In this document: positions 1 through 5,025 of the stretch, piece by piece | Position numbering within the stretch: the first letter of the stretch is position 1 | Layout of the letters: every line of letters starts with the position of its first letter | Assembly: GCA_020052115.1 (NCBI GenBank) | Contig: JAGVPR010000312.1 | Coordinates: 1 to 5,025 of the forward strand | Direction: 5' to 3' | From: Candidatus Eiseniibacteriota bacterium | Lineage (GTDB): Bacteria; Eisenbacteria; RBG-16-71-46; JAGVPR01 | Length of the DNA: 5,025 bases | Position numbers and translations under genes: made by a program | The notes under the pieces: generated by a model | The model's input: the letters and a program-made list of their open reading frames with translations, nothing else | What the model was told of the DNA's origin: nothing | Databases searched by the model: none

Positions 1-1
1 G

Positions 2-757
2 ACGTGGCAGACGCTCGAGCCCGGGCTCGATCTCGGCGTCTTCGACGCCCCGCAGCGCTCGAGCGCGGGCGATTCGCGGATCCGGATCCTCCGGATTGAT
101 CCCGTGCGCTTCGAACTCCGGCTCCTGAACGCCTCCGCGCCCGGCGAGGGCGAGGGGCGCACGGCCCGCGAGTGGAGCCGTCGCAAAGGGCTCGTCGCCG
201 CGATCAACGCAAGCATGTATCAGCAGGACTACCTCACGAGCGTCTCCCTCATGAAGACCCGCGGCCACACGAACAACGGCCATGTCTCCCGGGACAAGGC
301 GGTGCTCGCCTTCGGCCCGCGCGGCGCCGGCCTGCCGCCCGTGATGATGATCGACCGTGAGTGCGACCCGTTCGATTCTCTCGCGAAGGGCTACGACAGC
401 CTCGTGCAGAGCATCCGGATGGTCTCGTGCGCGCGGGAGAACGTCTGGAGCCCGCAGCCGCGACGCTGGAGCACGGCCGCCGTCGGGATGGACTCGACGG
501 GGCGCGTCCTCTTCATCCACGTGCGCTCGCCGTACGCGACGCACGATCTGATCGAGATGCTGCTCCATCTGCCGCTCGGACTGGCCCGCGCGATGTACGT
601 CGAAGGCGGCCCGGAGGCGCAGCTCTACGTCGGCGCCGGGAGTGAAGAGGAGTTCGTCGGGAGCTTCGAGACGGGCTTCATGGAGAACGACACGAACGCG
701 CGGGCCTGGCCCGTGCCCAACGTGATCGGCGTGGCGAGGCGGGCGGCGGCGGAGTGA
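2..757 (+). CDS. Phosphodiester glycosidase family protein (NAGPA/DUF2233-type), 5' partial
   Basis: 251 residues are visible. A GTG at 104 could be taken as the start, but the same frame is open back to base 2. The extra 34 codons also look like this family: a Trp followed by LEPGLDLGVF, then ILRIDP running into FELRLLNAS. The gene therefore most likely begins left of the window. Family features, counted from base 2, are AINASMY near 67-73, the RWSTAAVGMD strand at 155-164, and the glycine-rich VEGGPEAQLY loop at about 200-209. Members related to human NAGPA (uncovering enzyme) hydrolyse sugar-phosphodiester or related glycosidic bonds, and most bacterial ones are exported. The export signal would be in the missing N-terminus. 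The glycine-rich loop usually reads DGG; here it is EGG. The substrate is unknown. A promoter and a hairpin separate the gene from the downstream operon, so a role in processing the same glycan is only inferred from proximity. Confidence 0.8.
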   Translation, partial: TWQTLEPGLDLGVFDAPQRSSAGDSRIRILRIDPVRFELRLLNASAPGEGEGRTAREWSRRKGLVAAINASMYQQDYLTSVSLMKTRGHTNNGHVSRDKAVLAFGPRGAGLPPVMMIDRECDPFDSLAKGYDSLVQSIRMVSCARENVWSPQPRRWSTAAVGMDSTGRVLFIHVRSPYATHDLIEMLLHLPLGLARAMYVEGGPEAQLYVGAGSEEEFVGSFETGFMENDTNARAWPVPNVIGVARRAAAE

Positions 758-761
758 GCAA

Positions 762-798
762 CCGGCCCGGATGAAGTGCGCGGCACGCGCCGGGCCGG
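762..798 (+). terminator. GC-rich inverted repeat after the glycosidase gene, possible terminator
   Basis: A perfect 9-bp inverted repeat has arms CCGGCCCGG at 762-770 and CCGGGCCGG at 790-798. The 19-base loop can itself form a small GTGC/GCAC stem (776-779 with 783-786). It begins 4 bases after the glycosidase stop and lies upstream of the next promoter, where a terminator would be expected. There is no run of T after it, so it does not meet the classical intrinsic-terminator pattern. It could act with Rho, stabilise the 3' end, or have no function. Confidence 0.45.
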
Positions 799-845
799 AT
801 GCTTGTGAAGCGCGCGCGGAAGGCTTGGGAGCCGCATTGCCGCCG

Positions 846-875
846 TTGACCCCCGATCGTCGCGTTGCCTATACT
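846..875 (+). promoter_or_regulatory. Sigma70-type promoter for the ugd operon
   Basis: The -35 element TTGACC (846-851) and the -10 element TATACT (870-875) each match the consensus at five of six bases. They are 18 bp apart. Transcription would begin near 882, leaving a leader of about 37 bases that contains the ribosome binding site of ugd. This is the only well-spaced promoter I see in the largest non-coding gap of the window, and no further large gap occurs downstream. It probably drives ugd, the epimerase gene, rmlB and the export gene together. Confidence 0.65.
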
Positions 876-905
876 GATCAGGTTTGAGTCCCGCCGTTTG
901 GAACC

Positions 906-910
906 GGAGG
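906..910 (+). promoter_or_regulatory. Ribosome binding site of ugd
   Basis: GGAGG stands 8 bases before the ATG at 919, which is ideal spacing. It fixes the start of ugd there. The in-frame TTG at 865 lies just before the -10 element and upstream of the predicted transcription start, so it is not a start. Confidence 0.75.
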
Positions 911-918
911 TCACCCGC

Positions 919-2532
919 ATGCCGAAGAAGGCGAATGTCCCGGACCGCGCAGAGATTCTCAAGGAGGAAGGCCTTTTTTCCATCGCCGTGGTGGGCACCG
1001 GCTATGTCGGCCTTGTGACGGGCGTTTGCCTCGCCGATTTCGGCAATCAGGTCATCTGCGTGGATTCCGACGCTTCCAAGATCGAGGCGCTGCGCAAGAC
1101 TCGCATCCCGTTCTATGAATTCGGGATCGAAGAACTGGTCCGCCGAAACATGCGGGAGGGCCGCTTGAGCTTCACGACCGATCTCCAAGAGGCCGTGCGC
1201 CGAAGCCAGGTGATCATGATCGCCGTCGGCACGCCGCCCGGCGCGGACGGAGAGGCCGATCTCTCGGCGGTCTTCGATGTTGCGGGGTCCGTCGGCCGGA
1301 TGATGGACGGCTACCGGCTCGTCGTGCAGAAGAGCACGGCGCCGGTGGGCACCGCGGCGCGCATCCGGGAGTCGATCGCCCGGCAGCAGGCCCGTCCGAT
1401 CCCCTTCGACGTGGCGAGCAATCCCGAGTTCCTGCGCGAGGGGAGCGCGGTCGAGGATTTCATGCGCCCCGACCGCGTCGTCATCGGAACCTGGTCGAAG
1501 CGCGCCGAACAGATCCTGAGCGACATGTACCGTCCGCTCTACCTCAACGACTCGCCGATCGTGAGCACGTCGGTCGAGACGGCCGAGCTGATCAAGTACG
1601 CGTCGAATGCGTTTCTCGCGACGAAGATCTCGTTCATCAACGAGGTCGCGAACCTGTGCGAGAAGGTCGGCGCCGACGTCAAGGTGGTCGCCCGCGGGAT
1701 GGGCCTCGACAAGCGGATCGGATCGAAGTTCCTCCACGCCGGGGCGGGCTACGGCGGCTCCTGCTTCCCGAAGGACACGCTGGCTCTCGTGGCGTTCGCG
1801 CGCCGTGCCGGCGAGCCGATGAAGATCGTGCAGGCCGCGATCGAGGTCAATGACGGCCAGTGGCGGCGCGTGGTGGAGAAGACCCGCGCGGCCCTCGGCG
1901 GCCTCCGCGGCAAGGAGATCGGCGTGCTCGGCCTCTCGTTCAAGCCGAACACCGATGACGTGCGCGATTCGGTCGCGCTGGAGATCATGCGCGCTCTTAC
2001 GGAGGCCGGCGCCCGCGTGCGCGCCTTCGACCCGGTGGCGATGGAGAACGCGCGCCGCGTGGTGCCGAAGGCCCGCTACTGCGAGGACGTGCTTTCGGCG
2101 ATCCGCGGGGCGGACGCCGTCGTGATCGCGACCGAGTGGAACGAGTTCCGGCGGATGAACCTCGAGCAGGTCCGGAAGATCATGAAGCGGCCCGTGCTCG
2201 TGGACTGCAAGAACATCTACGACCCGCGCGACATGCGCGAGCTGGGGTTCCAGTACGTCGGAGTCGGACGCGGCCGGACGGAAGCCCAGCTCGATGCCGG
2301 GGCGGCGTCCGTGCTGAAGCCGAAGCCGAAGCCGGAGGCGAAGGCTGAGGCGAGCTCCAAAGTGAGCTCCAAAGTGAGCTCCGAGGCGAGTTCCAGAGCG
2401 AGCTCCAAGGCGAAGTCCAAAGCGGTGACGAGAGCCGACGGCCACGGCAACAGCGGGACCCATCTGGCGCCGGCCAAGCGCGCGGCTTCGAAGCGGAAGC
2501 CGAAGGCGAAGAGCGGCGGGAGGAAACGATGA
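919..2532 (+). CDS. ugd: UDP-glucose 6-dehydrogenase with a basic repetitive C-terminal tail
   Basis: This cytoplasmic enzyme oxidises UDP-glucose twice with NAD+ to UDP-glucuronate, a precursor for acidic surface polysaccharides. The product has 537 residues. The start at 919 has GGAGG 8 bases upstream and adds about 20 residues before the first Rossmann strand. The NAD domain has GTGYVG at 26-31 and an acidic D49 at the end of strand 2. NPEFLREG lies at 168-175. The central helical domain contains ELIKYASNAF with K226 and N230. The catalytic cysteine is C282 in GYGGSCFPKD, followed by K285 and D286. The spacing of K226, N230, C282 and D286 matches K204, N208, C260 and D264 of the Streptococcus pyogenes enzyme with a constant offset of 22. 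The UDP-binding domain has GVLGLSFKPNTDD from 335 and R349. The core ends near 453. An 84-residue Ala/Ser/Lys tail follows, which is not part of the usual family. The gene is first in a coupled operon, and its TGA overlaps the next ATG. UDP-N-acetyl-mannosamine or GDP-mannose dehydrogenase are less likely alternatives in this superfamily. Confidence 0.94.
   Translation: MPKKANVPDRAEILKEEGLFSIAVVGTGYVGLVTGVCLADFGNQVICVDSDASKIEALRKTRIPFYEFGIEELVRRNMREGRLSFTTDLQEAVRRSQVIMIAVGTPPGADGEADLSAVFDVAGSVGRMMDGYRLVVQKSTAPVGTAARIRESIARQQARPIPFDVASNPEFLREGSAVEDFMRPDRVVIGTWSKRAEQILSDMYRPLYLNDSPIVSTSVETAELIKYASNAFLATKISFINEVANLCEKVGADVKVVARGMGLDKRIGSKFLHAGAGYGGSCFPKDTLALVAFARRAGEPMKIVQAAIEVNDGQWRRVVEKTRAALGGLRGKEIGVLGLSFKPNTDDVRDSVALEIMRALTEAGARVRAFDPVAMENARRVVPKARYCEDVLSAIRGADAVVIATEWNEFRRMNLEQVRKIMKRPVLVDCKNIYDPRDMRELGFQYVGVGRGRTEAQLDAGAASVLKPKPKPEAKAEASSKVSSKVSSEASSRASSKAKSKAVTRADGHGNSGTHLAPAKRAASKRKPKAKSGGRKR
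2350..2421 (+). repeat. Six in-frame 12-bp tandem repeats in the ugd tail
   Basis: Six consecutive 12-base units close to GCGAGCTCCAAA encode four-residue units: ASSK, VSSK, VSSE, ASSR, ASSK and AKSK (residues 478-501). The best-conserved part is GAGCTCCAA. Just upstream, at 2317-2334, three copies of AAGCCG encode KPKPKP. The array is a coding minisatellite, and its unit number could change by slippage or recombination without breaking the frame. Confidence 0.9.
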
Positions 2533-2984
2533 TAGACGGCGCCACCATCCGCCGGCTTCCCGTCATCCCGGATGAGCGGGGGTTTCTCATGGAGATCTTC
2601 CGTTCGGACGATCCCGAGTTCCAGGCGTTCGGCCAGGTCTACCTCTCGGTCGTCTATCCCGGCGTGGTGAAGGGCTGGCACTACCACAAAGCACAGACCG
2701 ACCATTTCTGCGTCGTGAAGGGGATGGCGAAGGTGGTGCTCCTCGACCGGCGCGAGGGTTCGCCAACGCACGGCGAGGTCAACGAGTTCTTCCTCGGCGA
2801 GAGAAACCCCGCGATCCTGACGATCCCGAACCTCGTCCTTCACGGGATGAAGGGGATTGGCGTCGAGCCAGCGTACCTCATCAACATCCCGGACGTTCCG
2901 TACCGGCGGGATGACCCCGACGAATTCCGCATGCCGGCGGACGACCCGGGGATCCCGTACGATTGGAGCCGCAAGGATGGCTGA
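2529..2984 (+). CDS. RmlC-like cupin, dTDP-4-dehydrorhamnose 3,5-epimerase family
   Basis: This protein of 151 residues is shorter than classical RmlC (about 180). Family features in order are the N-terminal DERGFLMEIF (15-24), KGWHYHKAQTDHF (48-60) in place of the usual RGLH strand, DRREGSPTHGEVNEFFLGE (73-91), the cupin strand IPNLVLHG with H105, and a C-terminal PDEFRMP...IPYDW (130-146). RmlC enzymes epimerise C3 and C5 of dTDP-4-keto-6-deoxyglucose in the cytoplasm. The two histidines H51 and H105 match conserved RmlC histidines. In an alignment from memory, the usual Lys of the Q-x-KLV strand and the Tyr before the Tyr-x-Pro segment fall on D58 and N119, so the exact reaction is uncertain. 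The ATG overlaps the ugd stop as ATGA, with GGAGG (2519-2523) 5 bases before it, so translation is probably coupled. The neighbour rmlB would make the expected substrate. It could instead be a 3- or 5-epimerase or keto-isomerase for another sugar. Confidence 0.8.
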   Translation: MIDGATIRRLPVIPDERGFLMEIFRSDDPEFQAFGQVYLSVVYPGVVKGWHYHKAQTDHFCVVKGMAKVVLLDRREGSPTHGEVNEFFLGERNPAILTIPNLVLHGMKGIGVEPAYLINIPDVPYRRDDPDEFRMPADDPGIPYDWSRKDG

Positions 2985-3996
2985 CGTTTCCCGCGCCCGC
3001 TTCCTGGTGACCGGAGGCGCCGGTTTCATCGGGAGCCATTTCGTGCACGACACGCTCCGCCGCTATCCCGAGGCGCGCGTCACCGTGCTCGACAAGCTGA
3101 CCTACGCCGGAAACCTCGACAACCTCGCGGAACTGAAGGGCGACTCGCGCTTCGCGTTCGTGCGCGGCGACATCTGCGACCGGGAGATCGTGCGGCCGCT
3201 TGTGGGCGAGAGCGACATCGTCGTCAACTTCGCCGCGGAGACGCATGTGGACCGCGCCATCGGCGATCCGGGCTCGTTCGTCCAGACCGATGTCTATGGC
3301 GCCTACATCCTCCTCGAAGCCGCGCGCGAGGCGAAGACGTCGCGCTTCCTCCAGATCTCGACCGACGAGGTGTACGGAGAGATCCTGGGCGATGCGGCGA
3401 ACGAAGAAGCGCCGCTCCTGCCGCGCAATCCGTACTCGGCGAGCAAGGCGGGCGGGGACCGCCTCGCCTACTCGTATCACGCGACGTACGGGATGCCCGT
3501 GATCGTCACGCGCTGTTCGAACAACTACGGGCCGCGCCAGCATCCCGAGAAGCTCGTCCCTCTCTTCGTCACGAACGCCCTCGACGATGCTCCGCTGCCG
3601 GTCTACGGCACCGGCACGAACCTGCGCGACTGGATCCACGTGCGCGACCACGTCTCGGCGCTGCACGCGATCATCGAGACGGACGGCCTCGACGGGCACG
3701 CGTTCAACATCGCGGGAAGAAACGAGAAATCGGTTCTCGAGATCACGGGCGGGATCCTGGATGCCCTGGGCAAGCCGCGCGATCTCGTGCGTCACGTCAA
3801 GGACCGGCCCGGGCACGACCGCCGCTACGCCATTGACGATTCGAAGCTCCGGCGGATGACGGGATGGAAGCCGGCTCATCCGTTCGAGTCCGGGTTGCGC
3901 GAGACCGTGCTCTGGTACCGAGAGAACCGGGACTGGTGGGAGAAGGTCAAATCGGGTGTTTTCCAGGACTACTATCGCAAGCACTACGGCCTGTAA
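2977..3996 (+). CDS. rmlB: dTDP-glucose 4,6-dehydratase
   Basis: This cytoplasmic extended-SDR enzyme uses bound NAD+ to convert dTDP-glucose to dTDP-4-keto-6-deoxyglucose, the branch point for rhamnose and other deoxysugars. The product has 339 residues, the usual family length. The NAD motif TGGAGFIGSH spans 12-21, D39 ends strand 2, and GDICD is at 64-68. NFAAETHVDRAI (84-95) is characteristic of the dehydratases. The catalytic triplet T129-D130-E131 sits in STDEVYG, and the Y153-x-x-x-K157 pair sits in NPYSASK. CSNNYGPRQHPEKL and the RDWIHVRDH segment bind the nucleotide sugar. The start at 2977 has GGAG (2965-2968) 8 bases upstream and directly precedes the first Rossmann strand. A longer in-frame ATG at 2857 would only add residues that shadow the epimerase gene. 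It overlaps that gene by 8 bases. No rmlA or rmlD is in the window, so the final sugar cannot be named. Confidence 0.95.
   Translation: MADVSRARFLVTGGAGFIGSHFVHDTLRRYPEARVTVLDKLTYAGNLDNLAELKGDSRFAFVRGDICDREIVRPLVGESDIVVNFAAETHVDRAIGDPGSFVQTDVYGAYILLEAAREAKTSRFLQISTDEVYGEILGDAANEEAPLLPRNPYSASKAGGDRLAYSYHATYGMPVIVTRCSNNYGPRQHPEKLVPLFVTNALDDAPLPVYGTGTNLRDWIHVRDHVSALHAIIETDGLDGHAFNIAGRNEKSVLEITGGILDALGKPRDLVRHVKDRPGHDRRYAIDDSKLRRMTGWKPAHPFESGLRETVLWYRENRDWWEKVKSGVFQDYYRKHYGL
3943..3946 (+). promoter_or_regulatory. Probable ribosome binding site of the export gene
   Basis: AAGG within GAGAAGG is 9 bases before GTG 3956 and lies inside rmlB. It is a modest Shine-Dalgarno match. It supports this GTG mainly because no other standard start exists in frame before the hydrophobic signal sequence. 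Confidence 0.45.
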
Positions 3997-5025
3997 GCGC
4001 GGAGCGCGCGGTCCGGCGGCGGGCTTCCCGCCGCTGACCGCGGCGTTCGTCGCGATCATCGCGGCCCTGTTCGCCTCGGCCGCGGCCTCCGGCGCGCCCC
4101 TTCCGGGGCGGAGCGGGTCATCCGCGAAGCCGTTTTCCTACTCGGGACTGACACGGGCCGAAGCCGAGTCGCTCCGGCGCCTGGAGCTGCAGAGCGAAGA
4201 GACGACCGCCTTCGAGTCGGTGCGCCTCCTCGATGGCGCCGTGGATCCCGAACTCTACCGCGTGGGGCCGGGCGATGCCTTCGTCCTCATCCTCAGCGGC
4301 CAGGCGAGCGCAACGATCGAAGTTCCCGTCGGGCCCGAGGGATCCGCCGTTCTTCCGGACGGCGCGTCGGTCCCCGTGAACGCACTCAACCTCGCCGAAG
4401 CGAAGCAACGCATCACTGAGGCCTCACGGCGCGTGTGGCGTTCGGGGCAGGTCGAAGTGCTCCTCTCGCGCGTGCGGGCGTTCAAGGCCCACATCGGCGG
4501 GGAAGTCGCCCTCCCCGGCACGTACGCGGCCGGCGCCGCCACGCGCGCGTCCGAACTCGTCGAGAGCGCCGGCGGCCTTCTGGACAACGCGTCGCGCCGC
4601 GATCTCACGCTTCGCCACCGCGACGGGACGAGCGAGCCCGCGGACCTGCTTCTCTTCTCCCGAACCGGGCGGAGCGCGGCGAACCCTTACCTGAGAGACG
4701 GCGACGTTCTGCTGGCGCCGCCCAGGCGCGAGCCGGTGATGCTCTCCGGGGAGGTGTACTACGCGGGTGATTACGAGGTGCTCCCCGGGGAGAACCTGCC
4801 GCGACTCCTCGAGGTCGCCGGAGGGCTGACGTCGGCTGCCGTTGGCGACTCCATCGTGATCATGAGGTTCGGCGACGACGGAGCGCAGAGCGCCGAGGTT
4901 GCGCGGGAAGGCGACGACGTGCCGGTCTTCGCCGGCGACCGCGTGCTCGTGCGCCGGCGGCCGGGTTGGCATGTTGACGAGCGCGTCTTCGTGGACGGCG
5001 AGGTGCGCTTCCCCGGCATCTACAC
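3956..5025 (+). CDS. Wza-like polysaccharide export protein with SLBB repeats, 3' partial
   Basis: The frame is open from 3860 to the right edge, and 356 residues are visible from the chosen start. GTG 3956 is the only ATG, GTG or TTG in frame before the signal peptide. It has AAGG (3943-3946) 9 bases upstream and lies 41 bases inside rmlB. A long basic n-region (K14, R15, R18) is followed by a hydrophobic stretch at 27-44 and an Ala-rich cleavage region near 44-47, so the protein is exported. No lipobox cysteine follows the hydrophobic stretch, unlike lipoprotein Wza. The Poly_export domain has YRVGPGD at 101-107. SLBB repeats begin near GGEVALPGTY (181-190), SGEVYYAGDY (264-273) and DGEVRFPGIY (347-356), about 84 residues apart. 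Such proteins form the periplasmic and outer-membrane conduit for capsule or exopolysaccharide, usually with a Wzc-like inner-membrane partner. Three or more SLBB units suggest a protein longer than classical Wza. The family call is firm; the start is less so. Confidence 0.85.
   Translation, partial: MFSRTTIASTTACKRGARGPAAGFPPLTAAFVAIIAALFASAAASGAPLPGRSGSSAKPFSYSGLTRAEAESLRRLELQSEETTAFESVRLLDGAVDPELYRVGPGDAFVLILSGQASATIEVPVGPEGSAVLPDGASVPVNALNLAEAKQRITEASRRVWRSGQVEVLLSRVRAFKAHIGGEVALPGTYAAGAATRASELVESAGGLLDNASRRDLTLRHRDGTSEPADLLLFSRTGRSAANPYLRDGDVLLAPPRREPVMLSGEVYYAGDYEVLPGENLPRLLEVAGGLTSAAVGDSIVIMRFGDDGAQSAEVAREGDDVPVFAGDRVLVRRRPGWHVDERVFVDGEVRFPGIY
4016..4034 (+). other. GC-only hairpin just after rmlB, inside the export gene
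   Basis: GCGGCGGG (4016-4023) and CCCGCCGC (4027-4034) form a perfect 8-bp stem with a 3-base loop, 19 bases after the rmlB stop. No T-run follows, so it is not a standard terminator. It falls in the codons just before the hydrophobic segment of the export protein. It could slow ribosomes or stabilise the upstream message, or simply reflect high GC. Confidence 0.4.

Noticed and set aside
104..106. GTG 104 as the start of the glycosidase
   Set aside because: The frame is open to base 2 and the upstream residues fit the family, so GTG 104 is an internal valine.
865..918. TTG 865 as the start of ugd
   Set aside because: It lies within the promoter, upstream of the predicted transcript start, and has no ribosome binding site. 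ATG 919 has GGAGG at 8 bases.
625..2463. 612-codon open frame on the - strand opposite ugd
   Set aside because: It is Arg-, His- and Leu-rich low-complexity sequence that mirrors codon bias of the real gene, has no recognisable domain, and lies opposite a clearly conserved enzyme.
2857..2976. ATG 2857 as the start of rmlB
   Set aside because: The extra 40 residues are an out-of-frame reading of the epimerase gene and precede the Rossmann motif with no family match. ATG 2977 gives the normal length.
4016..4034. Hairpin after rmlB as an intrinsic terminator
   Set aside because: No T-run follows, and the export-protein frame runs straight through it, so termination here would cut off the operon.
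2881..4059. 392-codon open frame on the - strand opposite rmlB
   Set aside because: It has the same shadow character: Arg/Val/Ala-rich with no family motif, opposite an intact dehydratase gene. High GC removes stop codons in this frame.
4424..4972. 182-codon open frame on the - strand opposite the export gene
   Set aside because: The + strand frame here shows clear SLBB motifs, and the opposite frame shows no domain or ribosome binding site.

Overview
The window is GC-rich DNA, coding almost entirely on the + strand. It carries part of a surface-polysaccharide cluster. A secreted SLBB-type polysaccharide export protein implies a Gram-negative (diderm) cell. The high GC, the multi-SLBB export protein and the style of the glycosidase would fit Myxococcota/Deltaproteobacteria or an FCB-type lineage such as Gemmatimonadota or Eisenbacteria. 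The sequence alone does not settle the phylum.

Layout: (1) 2-757 is the 3' part of a phosphodiester glycosidase (NAGPA/DUF2233-type) gene. Its reading frame is open to the left edge, so the start lies outside the window. (2) 758-918 is an intergenic region with a GC-rich inverted repeat just after the stop, a good sigma70-type promoter (TTGACC, 18 bp, TATACT) and a strong ribosome binding site. (3) 919-2532 is ugd, UDP-glucose 6-dehydrogenase, with a complete catalytic core and an unusual 84-residue basic, repetitive C-terminal tail. (4) 2529-2984 is a short RmlC-type sugar-nucleotide epimerase of a divergent subfamily. (5) 2977-3996 is rmlB, dTDP-glucose 4,6-dehydratase. (6) 3956 to the right edge is a Wza-like polysaccharide export protein with a signal peptide, a Poly_export domain and at least three SLBB repeats; its C-terminus is outside the window.

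Genes 3 to 6 overlap successively by 4, 8 and 41 bases, so they look like one translationally coupled operon read from the promoter at 846-875. Ugd would supply UDP-glucuronate and RmlB would supply dTDP-4-keto-6-deoxyglucose. The RmlC-like protein would modify a keto-sugar, and the Wza-like protein would carry the finished polymer through the periplasm and outer membrane. The glycosidase sits upstream of the promoter in a separate transcription unit, and its link to the polysaccharide is only suggested by proximity.

I see no RNA genes, CRISPR array, insertion sequence or attachment site. Nothing here amounts to an obviously new system. The most unusual items are the linker-histone-like tail on Ugd, the altered active-site positions of the RmlC-like protein, and the export gene whose only usable start lies inside rmlB.
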